From Bacteroidota bacterium (GTDB lineage: Bacteria; Bacteroidota; Bacteroidia; Cytophagales; Spirosomataceae): a stretch of DNA of 35,830 nt. Shown here piece after piece: positions 24,196-32,524 of the stretch. Position 1 is the stretch's first letter; the number at the start of each line of letters is the position of its first letter. The notes beneath the pieces are model-generated. The model did no database searches. It was not told where the DNA came from and saw only the letters and a program-made list of their open reading frames with translations. The translations under genes and the position numbers were made by a program. Location: assembly GCA_020161355.1 (NCBI GenBank), contig JAIUOF010000016.1, positions 1 to 35,830 of the forward strand. Direction: 5' to 3'.

Positions 24196-24546
24196 AATTT
24201 TAGTTTTATTTCCCCGGACCAATAATATTATTGTTTGGGATTTTTTTTATATTTAAATGGTTAAATATTAAGCATGTACAAAGTGATTTGCATTGGAATT
24301 ATGCCAGTGTTGTGGCCACAATAACTTATACCCTCCCGAATTTGAGAGCCAAGAAGAAAAGAAGCTTAGAAAAAGCTCGATCCAATTGTCTCTTAACAAA
24401 TCAGCTTACTAAGTTCTGAAAAATGTAATTGAAAAGCAAAAGAATTTTTAAGTGTTTTAAGAATCTTAACTATTTGGTTTAGGATTGTTCTACAGAACAT
24501 CACTAAGAGCTATTTTTTTTTGTAATTTTGAATAAAATCCCTCAAG
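24196..24546. other. Divergent intergenic region, 351 bp
   Basis: Between the lipoprotein gene and the SIR2-like gene. It contains a 14-bp perfect palindrome, CAATAATATTATTG (24220-24233), next to the lipoprotein start, and a TAATTTTG box before the SIR2-like gene. A 62-codon plus-strand frame at 24231-24419 has no recognisable features. Nothing else supportable was found. Confidence 0.5.
24523..24530 (+). promoter_or_regulatory. Candidate -7 box for the SIR2-like gene
   Basis: TAATTTTG, an exact TAnnTTTG match, ends 16 bases before the ATG at 24547, so the leader would be very short. The nearest TTG (24485-24487) is 35 bases upstream, too far for a usual -33 element. Confidence 0.4.
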
Positions 24547-25581
24547 ATGATTACAACATACTTATTAGGTGCAGGAGCCAGTGCAAATGCCTTACCTGTA
24601 GTAAAGCAATTTTCAAATTCTATTACTGAAACAATTGAATTTCTTAAAGTTAAATTTGATAATGATGAAATAGTTTCAAAAGAATCCTTAGTTAACTCTT
24701 ATGGTGTTGAAATAACTCTTAGAAGTATTCATTTTGAGTTATTGGATAGGTTAAGATTGTTTCTAGAAGATTGCTCAAATGGGTTTACAATAGATGAATT
24801 AGCTAAGTCTTATTTCTTTAAAAAAGATGAAGAAAAATATTCAATTCTAAAATTTAACCTTTCAATTTTTCTTTCGATTAGACAAATTTTGTCAAAATCT
24901 GATTATCGATATTTTTCATTTATTTCTCAAATTTCAAATAGCCAGAATATAATTCCTGAAGGAATTAAGATTGTAAGTTGGAATTATGATAGACAATTTG
25001 AAATTATCGAAAGTAGGTTTTTACCTGAAAATAAAGAATTAAATTCTTTAAATAGATTAAGTCACAGGTCTAAGATTTCAAACAATTATGTTGATGTTAG
25101 AGTCTTTAATAATTTATATAAACTTAATGGTTCTAATGGTTTTATTTTAGACAAAAAACAAATTGACTTTTTGGATTTGTGCAAAAGAGGTCTTAATTCT
25201 ATTTCTTATATAGAGTTTCTAAAAACCTATTTTGAGATTAAGCAAAAAATAGAAGAAAAAGATCCAAAAATTAAAAATACTTTATCATTTGCATGGGAAG
25301 AATCAGAAAATTATGTACGATTTTACAAAGATGTTTGGAATGAAATCTGTAAAACTGAAAAATTAGTGGTTATAGGTTACTCTTTCCCAAATTTCAATAG
25401 TGAAATTGACCTAGAGTTTTTCACGAAAATGCAGTTGTTAAAGAAAATTTATATTCAAACCCTTGATGAAATAGGAGTTTCGAGAAAAATTAAATATATT
25501 CTTTCAAAATTAAAAATGGAAGTTGATTTAGAAATATTTAGTAATTGTGATAATTTTTTAACTCCCGCAGAACTTGACTAA
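24547..25581 (+). CDS. SIR2-like domain protein, possible NAD-dependent defence effector
   Basis: A 344-residue soluble protein. The N-terminal YLLGAGASANALP (residues 5-17) is the NAD-binding loop of SIR2-like proteins. IVSWNYD (Asn146) matches the conserved T-x-NYD-type motif, and GYSFPNF (277-283) the C-terminal dinucleotide-site motif. The KLNGS segment has Asn194 where SIR2 proteins usually have the catalytic His (KLHG), so enzyme activity is uncertain. SIR2-like proteins of this size act in several anti-phage systems by depleting NAD, often with a partner. None is evident here, though small unknown genes lie upstream. Strongly AT-rich codon use suggests transfer. A terminator follows at 25591. 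Confidence 0.65.
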   Translation: MITTYLLGAGASANALPVVKQFSNSITETIEFLKVKFDNDEIVSKESLVNSYGVEITLRSIHFELLDRLRLFLEDCSNGFTIDELAKSYFFKKDEEKYSILKFNLSIFLSIRQILSKSDYRYFSFISQISNSQNIIPEGIKIVSWNYDRQFEIIESRFLPENKELNSLNRLSHRSKISNNYVDVRVFNNLYKLNGSNGFILDKKQIDFLDLCKRGLNSISYIEFLKTYFEIKQKIEEKDPKIKNTLSFAWEESENYVRFYKDVWNEICKTEKLVVIGYSFPNFNSEIDLEFFTKMQLLKKIYIQTLDEIGVSRKIKYILSKLKMEVDLEIFSNCDNFLTPAELD

Positions 25582-25590
25582 AAACAGAAC

Positions 25591-25620
25591 CAGCCCGACA
25601 TCCTTCCAGATACCGGGCTG
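25591..25620. terminator. Bidirectional terminator between the SIR2-like gene and katG
   Basis: CAGCCCG (25591-25597) pairs with CGGGCTG (25614-25620), a 7-bp GC-rich stem with a 16-nt loop. It is followed on the plus strand by AGTGTTTTTA, and on the minus strand by TTCTGTTTTT. It lies between convergent genes. Confidence 0.75.
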
Positions 25621-25642
25621 AGTGTTTTTAAAATAAATCCAA

Positions 25643-27871
25643 TCAATTAAGGTCAAATCTGTCCAGATTCATGACCTTGGTCCAGACGGCTACGAAGTCA
25701 TTCACAAATTTTGCTTCGGCATCGGCACTGCCATACACTTCAGCGATAGCACGTAACTCGGAATTTGAGCCAAATATTAAGTCCACACGGGTTCCGGTAA
25801 ATTTCACTTCTCCGGTTTTGCGGCTTCTGCCTACAAACTCATCCTGGTCGGCAGTAGTGCCTTTCCAGGTGATACTCAGGTCGAGGAGGTTTTTGAAGAA
25901 ATCATTGCTCAGTGTACCCGGTTTTTCGGTAAATACCCCATGAGCCGAGCCGTCAAAATTGGTACCCAATACTCTTAAACCACCCAATAATACGGTCATT
26001 TCGGGAGCGGTGAGGGTGAGCAGCTGGGCTTTGTCGATCAGCAATTCCTCGGCGGTTACCTTGTATTTGGTTTTTAGATAATTCCTGAAACCGTCGGCGA
26101 TGGGCTCCAATACCGCAAATGACTCCACGTCGGTTTGTTCCTGTGTGGCATCGGTGCGGCCTGCTGTGAATGGAACTTTCACCTCGTGTCCTGCCAATTT
26201 TGCGGCTTGTTCTACACCTGTATTTCCGGCCAACACGATGAGGTCGGCGATGGAAACGCTTTTGCCCTCAGTCTGGGCGGTGTTAAATTCATTTTGAATG
26301 GCTTCCAGTTGCGTCAAAACTTTTGCCAGCTGAGCAGGGTTGTTTACCGCCCAATTTCTCTGAGGCTCCAGACGCACACGGGCACCGTTGGCACCGCCAC
26401 GCTTGTCAGAGCCACGGAAAGTCGAAGCCGAAGCCCAGGCGGTAGAAACCAGTTCGCCCACGGTTAATCCTGATGCCAAGATTTTTGCTTTCAAAGCGGC
26501 TTCATCGGCAGCATCGATAAGTTTATGATTTACTACCGGAACCGGATCTTGCCAAATCAAATCTTCAGCAGGCACTTCGGAACCCAGATATCTGGCTTTC
26601 GGACCCATATCTCTGTGGGTAAGTTTAAACCAGGCCCTGGCAAATGCGTCGGCAAATGCATCGGGATTTTCATAGAAATGACGTGAAATAACCTCATAAA
26701 CAGGGTCAAAACGAAGAGCCAAATCGGTGGTAAGCATTACAGGCGTATTCTTTTTGCCTGCAATGTGGGCGTCGGGCACAAGATTTTGTCCTTGTCCGCC
26801 AGCAGGAATCCACTGATGGGCACCAGCCGGACTCTTGCTCAGTTCCCACTCAAAACCAAAGAGATTCTCAAAGAAGTTGTTGCTCCATTGGGTAGGCGTG
26901 GTGGTCCAGGCTCCTTCCAATCCACTGGTGATGGTGTGGGCTCCGTGTCCGCTTTCATAGCTGTTTCTCCAACCTAGGCTTTGCTCTTCCATAGTGGCAG
27001 CGGCAGGTTCTCTGGATACGTATTTTGATGGGTCGGCGGCACCATGGGTTTTACCAAAAGTATGTCCCCCGGCTATGAGGGCTACGGTTTCTTCGTCGTT
27101 CATGGCCATTCTGCCAAAGGTCTCCCTGATGTCACGGGCGGCGGCAATGGGGTCAGGGTTTCCGTTGGGTCCTTCAGGGTTTACATAGATTAAGCCCATC
27201 TGAACTGCTCCGAGCGGGTTTTCCAGTTCACGGTCGCCGGAATATCGTTTGTCACCCAGCCATTCGGTTTCTGCTCCCCAATACACATCTTCTTCCGGTT
27301 GCCACACGTCCTCACGACCACCTGCAAATCCAAAAGTTTTGAAGCCCATTGACTCCAGGGCACAGTTTCCGGCCAGAATCATGAGGTCGGCCCAGGAGAT
27401 TTTCCTGCCGTATTTTTGTTTTACAGGCCAAAGCAAAAGTCTGGCTTTGTCGAGATTGGCGTTGTCGGGCCAGCTGTTGAGCGGGGCAAAACGCTGTGTG
27501 CCCGAGCCTGCACCACCACGACCGTCGGCGATCCTGTAGGTACCCGCACTATGCCACGCCATACGGATAAAAAACGGACCGTAATGTCCCCAATCCGCCG
27601 GCCACCAGTCCTGGGAGTCGGTCATGAGAGCAAAAAGGTCGTTTTTTACCGCCTGGAGGTCGAGGCTTTTAAATTCCCCGGCGTAGTTAAACGATGGGTC
27701 CATTGGATTGGCCAGGTCTGAGTTCTGACGCAATATGTTTAGTTTGAGCTGGTTGGGCCACCAATCGTGGTTGGAGGTGCCGCCACCGGCTACAAAGTTT
27801 ATTTTTTCACTGTGAAACGGGCATTTACCTGATCCGTTGGAATGATGATGGGCGTGTTCTGATGCGTTCAT
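25643..27871 (-). CDS. katG: Catalase-peroxidase
   Basis: A bifunctional heme enzyme that breaks down hydrogen peroxide, 742 residues, the full length of the two-domain family. The distal heme site has Arg103, Trp106 and His107 (FFIRMAWHSAGTY). The Tyr of LIYVNPEGP forms part of the Met-Tyr-Trp adduct, and the proximal His lies in GGHTFGKTHGA. The degenerate C-terminal domain is present. No signal peptide is seen, so it is cytoplasmic. It is a single-gene unit with a well-spaced promoter at 27938-27969. Its G+C is much higher than the island on its 3' side. No OxyR or Fur-type gene is adjacent. Confidence 0.97.
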   Translation of the reverse strand: MNASEHAHHHSNGSGKCPFHSEKINFVAGGGTSNHDWWPNQLKLNILRQNSDLANPMDPSFNYAGEFKSLDLQAVKNDLFALMTDSQDWWPADWGHYGPFFIRMAWHSAGTYRIADGRGGAGSGTQRFAPLNSWPDNANLDKARLLLWPVKQKYGRKISWADLMILAGNCALESMGFKTFGFAGGREDVWQPEEDVYWGAETEWLGDKRYSGDRELENPLGAVQMGLIYVNPEGPNGNPDPIAAARDIRETFGRMAMNDEETVALIAGGHTFGKTHGAADPSKYVSREPAAATMEEQSLGWRNSYESGHGAHTITSGLEGAWTTTPTQWSNNFFENLFGFEWELSKSPAGAHQWIPAGGQGQNLVPDAHIAGKKNTPVMLTTDLALRFDPVYEVISRHFYENPDAFADAFARAWFKLTHRDMGPKARYLGSEVPAEDLIWQDPVPVVNHKLIDAADEAALKAKILASGLTVGELVSTAWASASTFRGSDKRGGANGARVRLEPQRNWAVNNPAQLAKVLTQLEAIQNEFNTAQTEGKSVSIADLIVLAGNTGVEQAAKLAGHEVKVPFTAGRTDATQEQTDVESFAVLEPIADGFRNYLKTKYKVTAEELLIDKAQLLTLTAPEMTVLLGGLRVLGTNFDGSAHGVFTEKPGTLSNDFFKNLLDLSITWKGTTADQDEFVGRSRKTGEVKFTGTRVDLIFGSNSELRAIAEVYGSADAEAKFVNDFVAVWTKVMNLDRFDLN

Positions 27872-27937
27872 AATTTTTTATTTTCTTGTTGAAATTATTT
27901 GCAAAAATTTTGATGGGTATTAAGATTTGATTCTGTG

Positions 27938-27969
27938 CAAAAGTATGGGGGTTGTAATTATTAATCAAA
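27938..27969 (-). promoter_or_regulatory. Promoter of katG
   Basis: On the minus strand TTTG (27969-27966) is followed after 20 bases by TACTTTTG (27945-27938), an exact TAnnTTTG. This is the best-spaced Bacteroidota-type promoter in the window, about 66 bases before the start codon. Confidence 0.65.
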
Positions 27970-28524
27970 TTGATATTTTTTATGGAGATATAGATGTGGT
28001 TTATGATTGATTAAGGAAATGCTAATCTGATAATGCTATGTTTTTTCGTGTTAGTAGTCAGTCATTTGTATAACTGAATAATAGTCTGTAAAATAACGAA
28101 CTTAATTATTTAATTCGTCGCCTTGCCGGCGGGGTCCTACTTTTTGCGGGTCGCCGCACCGTTTGAAAAAAGTAGGCAAAAAAACACTCATAAAATAATG
28201 ATCCTCTCTAAAAATTTGATTATTAAACCCTTGATTAAAATATACTTATGAGAGAATCAAATTTTTAGAACGGACTATTTTATGATTTAAAGGAACAATA
28301 TATCTTATTTTTTTCTGGACAACATTACTTTCAATTATTAATTTGTGATGGATGAGTTAGGGTCAAATTGTGCTTTCCTGAGGTTGTATAATGCATGCCT
28401 GAATGAAACTCTGTGAGTTGAATTTTTAGGTACAATTAATCAAAAAAAAACGAATTCAGGATTAATAAAAAATACATTTCAATTTACAGAATTTTATCTG
28501 AAATTTATACAAAAAAACAATTAG
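27970..28524. other. Intergenic region between katG and the GH18 gene
   Basis: A 555-bp region between the katG promoter and the GH18 gene. It holds repeat copy 2 (28119-28297). Outside the repeat I see only AT-rich sequence with no convincing reading frame or promoter for the GH18 gene. Confidence 0.5.
28119..28297. repeat. Dispersed structured repeat, copy 2
   Basis: Same layout as copy 1: GC-rich hairpin, then CCTACTTTTT with AAAAAAGTAGG, then the bulged stem. TCATAAAATA (28188-28197) pairs with TATTTTATGA (28276-28285), and CTAAAAATTTGATT (28208-28221) with AATCAAATTTTTAG (28255-28268). The loops ATGATCCTCT (28198-28207) and AACGGAC (28269-28275) are identical to copies 1 and 3. Compared with copy 1, a C-G pair has become T-A, a compensated change. 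Confidence 0.85.
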
Positions 28525-29472
28525 ATGAAGATTATAAAATTGACGCTGTTGCTGGTGCTCCCTTTTCTGGCTCAGGCTCAGAAAGACTTTAAAGTCGTGG
28601 CCTATTGCACGCATGGGACTGAGGTTTCAAGCATTCCTTTTCAATATATTACCCACCTCAATTATTCGTTTGGAATACCTGCCAAGTCGGGCGATACCCT
28701 TAATCCTATCAATGACAAAGAATATGTAAACCGGCTCGTAAAGACGGCCCACCAGAAAGGCAAAAAGGTGTTTTTGTCGATTGGTGGCTGGGCCATAGGC
28801 GATGGCCTGGGCGATGACACGAGATTTCATAAAATGTCAGAAACCGCACAAGGCAGAAAAAACTTTATAGAAAGTACGATGAAGACGGTGACGGCATTGG
28901 ATTTTGACGGAGTGGATCTGGACTGGGAGTATCCCGACCCTGACCACCACTCTTCCGATGACTATGTTTTGCTGTGCAAAGACCTTTACAATCAATTGCA
29001 TAAGCAGGGAAAACAGCTCACTGCGGCGGTAGTCTCTGCCGGAAAACAGGCTTATGGCATAAAGGAAGAAGTGTACTCATACATGGACTGGCTCAATCTG
29101 ATGGTCTATGACGGCGATTATGGCCCTCAGGAAATCAGGCACCATTCACCCTATTCTATGGCTCTGGAATGTGTGGATTTTTGGCTCAATATACGCCATT
29201 TGCCAGCTGGCAAGGCAGTTTTAGGCTTGCCATTTTATGCCAAAAAAGGTCATGGAAATTATGGTTTTACCTACAAACAACTCCTGAAAGAAGGTGCCAG
29301 CCCTTTTGATGACTATTGGAACGGACACTATTACAATGGCACATTTACCATTAAAAATAAAACCAAACTGGCTCAGGAAAAGAAACTCGCCGGAGTGATG
29401 GTATGGGAAATTAGCTGCGATGCGAGCGGGGAAAATTCACTTTTTAAGGCGATAAATGAGTGTGTGAAATAA
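28525..29472 (+). CDS. Glycoside hydrolase family 18 protein (chitinase-like)
   Basis: A 315-residue exported protein with signal peptide MKIIKLTLLLVLPFLAQA. The (beta/alpha)8 GH18 domain has the KKVFLSIGGW strand (SxGG motif) and the catalytic DFDGVDLDWEYPDPD (DxxDxDxE, with the acid-base Glu). MVYDGDYG matches the later MxYD substrate motif, and AGVMVWEISCD the last strand. It probably hydrolyses N-acetylglucosamine-containing polymers such as chitin or peptidoglycan-derived oligosaccharides. No carbohydrate-binding module or sorting domain is seen. It is separated from katG by 653 bp containing repeat copy 2 and stands alone on its strand. Confidence 0.9.
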   Translation: MKIIKLTLLLVLPFLAQAQKDFKVVAYCTHGTEVSSIPFQYITHLNYSFGIPAKSGDTLNPINDKEYVNRLVKTAHQKGKKVFLSIGGWAIGDGLGDDTRFHKMSETAQGRKNFIESTMKTVTALDFDGVDLDWEYPDPDHHSSDDYVLLCKDLYNQLHKQGKQLTAAVVSAGKQAYGIKEEVYSYMDWLNLMVYDGDYGPQEIRHHSPYSMALECVDFWLNIRHLPAGKAVLGLPFYAKKGHGNYGFTYKQLLKEGASPFDDYWNGHYYNGTFTIKNKTKLAQEKKLAGVMVWEISCDASGENSLFKAINECVK

Positions 29473-29580
29473 AAACTCAAATTTATTTTCAATTTCATCC
29501 CATTTTCTCAGGCATTCAAAACATTTTTAATTTTTGCTTTTTGGGCTGCTGTAGTTTTGGATTAAAATTATGAAAAAGCT

Positions 29581-31182
29581 ATGCAAAAATTATTAAAAGA
29601 TCAGAGATACGAAGCCTTCCTGGTGTTGGGATGTTTTGTGATTTATGTGGTCAAAAGGTTGTTTCAGGAAGCCCATGCCTTTGATGAATTTATCTATCAT
29701 CTTCGCAGCTTACCGCCAGCCAGCCGGGATATGGCTGCTGTTTGGAAAGGTTTGACCGATTATTCCCATCTCATGAACGCGGTCATGCCCATTGTTGCCG
29801 GGGCAGGCTTGTTTTATTCGGGTTGGAGTGTCTTTCACTTCAGATTTGCTCCAAAATTCTGGGCCAGGGATTATTCAGTCGTTACTTTTTTGTTGTTTGC
29901 AGTCTCTGTTATGTTCGTTTTTGCGTCGGTTTGGGCATACAGTTATCTAAAGTTGGATTATCGGGAAATACACAGAATCTATACCGATGCTCAGGGGAAA
30001 ATGGTTCAAAAAGTAGTCGGCTCGCTGGTTTATTCCAATTTTCGAAAGCTCTTTTTGGTAACCGACACGGTGGCTTTACTGGTTCTGTTGTGTCTTTACG
30101 AGGCACTGGCACAAGGATTTTATTTTGTAAAAGCCAGGTTAAAAGAAGAAGACAATAATCAGGTCATAGGCTATGCACTTGAGGCGGCAATCAGTGTTTT
30201 TCTGGTGATTGTGGCTGTAGCAGGCAATATTCCCCAAAAAGACTATTGGAGTGGCCCGGTAAGAGAAATGACGATTTTGGGATTAACCGGAGTTGTTGTT
30301 TACTTTCTTCAGGGATATTTCTATAACCGATGCTTGCCGTATGTTTATGATTTGAATTCAGAAAAATTCAGGAAAAATATGCTGGGTTTTCTGGTCAATG
30401 CTATCGCGGGAGCCACTTTGGTTCATTCATTTCAGTTGCTGATTTGGTCCATTTACAATCGTTCTTATTTTGAAATAGACTTCTATTATTTGTTTTTGAT
30501 ATTCGGACTGGTGGTGTTGGCTTCGGTGGGTGTTGCTTTTTTGAGAAAGGCCCTTTTGAAGGAAAAGATTTTCTTAAAAACCCAAATCAGTAACAAATCG
30601 GCCGAGCTTTCCAGCCTTCGCTCGCAGATTAATCCTCATTTCCTGTTCAACGCCCTCAATACACTTTATTCGGTAGCATTGAGAGAAAATGCACCAAAAA
30701 CCTCGGACGGAATACAAAAATTGGGAGATATGATGCGGTTTATGCTTCAGGATAACCACCAGGATCGCATTCCGCTGTCCAAAGAAATAGATTATCTCAA
30801 TAATTTTATCGAGATTCAAAGGATGCGTATTGACGAAAGCAAGGATATAAAAATTGAGGTAAATATACAGGCCTCTGACAGGGAGATATATTTGGCACCG
30901 ATGCTGCTTAATCCTTTCGTAGAAAATGCATTCAAACATGGTCTTAGTTTTTTGTCGCCCTCATGGATATTTATTACCCTTACTCATGATGACCACAATC
31001 TTTATTTTAAAGTGCATAATAGCCTGCATTCAAAGACAGAAGAAATGGAAAACGCTGAAAGCCATGGGATAGGTCTTGAGAATGTAAAGAAACGACTGGA
31101 ATTGATTTATCCCAATCGCCACAAACTGGAAATTCAGCAAACCGCTCAGGATTTTTTTGTGAATTTGGTGCTGGAGGTGTGA
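29581..31182 (+). CDS. LytS/YehU-type sensor histidine kinase
   Basis: A 533-residue membrane kinase. About eight hydrophobic segments occupy residues 12-320, followed by a short coiled coil and the histidine-kinase domain of the LytS type. The phospho-accepting His353 lies in QINPHFLFNALNTL. The ATP site has LLNPFVENAFKHG (N box) and HGIGLENVKKRLELIYP (G box). It should sense a signal at or in the inner membrane and phosphorylate a LytTR response regulator. The regulator at 31688 is the obvious partner, but 505 bp including repeat copy 3 separate the two. In most such pairs the genes touch. Confidence 0.92.
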   Translation: MQKLLKDQRYEAFLVLGCFVIYVVKRLFQEAHAFDEFIYHLRSLPPASRDMAAVWKGLTDYSHLMNAVMPIVAGAGLFYSGWSVFHFRFAPKFWARDYSVVTFLLFAVSVMFVFASVWAYSYLKLDYREIHRIYTDAQGKMVQKVVGSLVYSNFRKLFLVTDTVALLVLLCLYEALAQGFYFVKARLKEEDNNQVIGYALEAAISVFLVIVAVAGNIPQKDYWSGPVREMTILGLTGVVVYFLQGYFYNRCLPYVYDLNSEKFRKNMLGFLVNAIAGATLVHSFQLLIWSIYNRSYFEIDFYYLFLIFGLVVLASVGVAFLRKALLKEKIFLKTQISNKSAELSSLRSQINPHFLFNALNTLYSVALRENAPKTSDGIQKLGDMMRFMLQDNHQDRIPLSKEIDYLNNFIEIQRMRIDESKDIKIEVNIQASDREIYLAPMLLNPFVENAFKHGLSFLSPSWIFITLTHDDHNLYFKVHNSLHSKTEEMENAESHGIGLENVKKRLELIYPNRHKLEIQQTAQDFFVNLVLEV

Positions 31183-31687
31183 AATTGATTAAAGTTTTTT
31201 AAGTGAATTATAACCAGAATTCTATCAATTATTTACCCAAAAAAAGGAAACGAGAATGAATAATTTTATAAAAAACAACATGGTTAAAATTCTTTAAATT
31301 AAGTTTTTGAGGTCAGAAATTATAAATTTTTTACTTTGTGTGCCTTGCCAGGCGGGCTTACTTTTTTTTCGAAAAAAAAGTAACAAAAAAAACACTTTCT
31401 GTGCAATGATCCTCTGGAAAATTTCTTTTAGCACTGACTTTTGCTAAAAAATAAAAGTCAAGAAATTTTCCAACGGACTGCACAGAAAATATTAGGAACC
31501 ATTTATATTTATTTAAAATAATTATTATGATTTAGGTTTGTTCAAAAATAGTTTTTCTTCTTTGATTTATCATTTAACCCTAATGTTATAAAATGTCAAA
31601 TTTGTATTTTTCTTAAAGTTTTGAAAAGGCAATCTTGAAACATTTTTTTGTGTTTAAATTGATTCAAAACTTATTCAGTTGTTTTTC
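31183..31687. other. Gap between sensor kinase and response regulator
   Basis: A 505-bp non-coding gap, AT-rich, holding repeat copy 3 (31342-31500). I saw no reading frame. The regulator is therefore likely to have its own promoter or to depend on read-through, but no TAnnTTTG box was seen near it. Confidence 0.5.
31342..31500. repeat. Dispersed structured repeat, copy 3
   Basis: The most diverged copy. CTTACTTTTTTTTCG with AAAAAAAAGTAAC replaces the middle hairpin. TTTCTGTGCA (31396-31405) pairs perfectly with TGCACAGAAA (31479-31488), and GGAAAATTTCTT (31416-31427) with AAGAAATTTTCC (31460-31471). Both stems differ from copies 1 and 2 in sequence, yet the loops ATGATCCTCT (31406-31415) and AACGGAC (31472-31478) are unchanged. 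Within the apical part TTTTAGC (31426-31432) can also pair with GCTAAAA (31443-31449), and TGACTTTT (31435-31442) with AAAAGTCA (31453-31460). Confidence 0.85.
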
Positions 31688-32386
31688 ATGATAAAAGCAA
31701 TCGCCATCGACGATGAACCTTACGCCCTGGAAGTGGTGAAAATGCTTTCAGAAAAAGTGCCTTTTGTTAGTCTGGAAGCCACATTTACCAATTGCTTTGA
31801 TGCGATTCCGTACATTCAGGAGCACAAAATCGATTTGATATTTCTTGACATCAACATGCCGGATATTAGCGGAATAGAATTTGTAAATACCCTGCCCAAA
31901 TGCCCCATGGTGATTTTCACAACGGCGTATTCAGAATATGCGGTAAAAGGCTTTGAGCTTGACGCAATTGATTACCTCTTAAAACCGTTTTCATTGGCAA
32001 GATTCACCAAGGCCTGTAATAAAGCATTTGATATCAAAAAGAACTTTTCAACTCAAAAAGAACCAGATTTTATTTTTCTAAAAACGGGATATGAGGAGGA
32101 AAAAGTAAGGCTTGATGAGATTTATTATGTAGAGGCTGAGGGAAATTATATGACCTATTGGTTGGGAAATAATAAAAAGTTATTAGCCCGACAAACCATT
32201 TCAGAAGTATTGGAAATGCTTCCCACTGATCAATTTTCCAGAATACACAGGTCATTTGTTGTGGCTAATTCTAAGATTGAAAAATTTTCGAGAAATTCTG
32301 TTTGGATTCTTGAAAATGAAATTCCGGTTGGAAATACCTACGAGCCGGTTTTGAAAAATTTAAGGCGGATTTTCAAAATTGATTAA
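31688..32386 (+). CDS. LytTR-family response regulator
   Basis: A 232-residue cytoplasmic regulator. The receiver domain has acidic Asp8/Asp9 (IAIDDEPYA), phospho-acceptor Asp54 (LIFLDINMP), Thr79 and Lys99 (DYLLKPF). A LytTR DNA-binding domain follows from about residue 128 (FLKTGYEEEKVRLDEIYYVE, then FSRIHRSFVVANSKIEKF). It probably acts on genes under the kinase encoded upstream. The start is at the ATG at 31688. The upstream in-frame TTG at 31679 is less likely. A strong terminator lies downstream. Confidence 0.92.
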   Translation: MIKAIAIDDEPYALEVVKMLSEKVPFVSLEATFTNCFDAIPYIQEHKIDLIFLDINMPDISGIEFVNTLPKCPMVIFTTAYSEYAVKGFELDAIDYLLKPFSLARFTKACNKAFDIKKNFSTQKEPDFIFLKTGYEEEKVRLDEIYYVEAEGNYMTYWLGNNKKLLARQTISEVLEMLPTDQFSRIHRSFVVANSKIEKFSRNSVWILENEIPVGNTYEPVLKNLRRIFKID

Positions 32387-32490
32387 TAGATAGAATTAAA
32401 AGGCAGGCGATTTTTTTAGTTTTAACACATATTTTTAGAATTAAAATCCTAAAAGAATTTTAGATTTTTTTTTGAAATCTTAATAAATAT

Positions 32491-32522
32491 AAAATCCCTC
32501 ACCAAGTATGATGAGGGATTTT
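32491..32522. terminator. Bidirectional terminator
   Basis: AAAATCCCTCA (32491-32501) pairs with TGAGGGATTTT (32512-32522), an 11-bp stem with a 10-nt loop. The T-run continues past 32522. It lies between the convergent response-regulator and S9 peptidase genes and serves both. Confidence 0.88.
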
Positions 32523-32524
32523 TG

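Noticed and set aside
24231..24419. 62-codon plus-strand frame upstream of the SIR2-like gene
   Set aside because: No recognisable motif and no good start signal. It is as likely to be chance in AT-rich spacer.
26135..26467. 110-codon plus-strand frame inside katG
   Set aside because: A shadow of the GC-richer katG coding strand. The katG frame is complete and well matched.
20715..31500. Interpretation of the three repeats as CRISPR or as ordinary terminators
   Set aside because: They are far apart with no spacers or cas genes, and the long bulged stems with fixed loop motifs go beyond a terminator hairpin.
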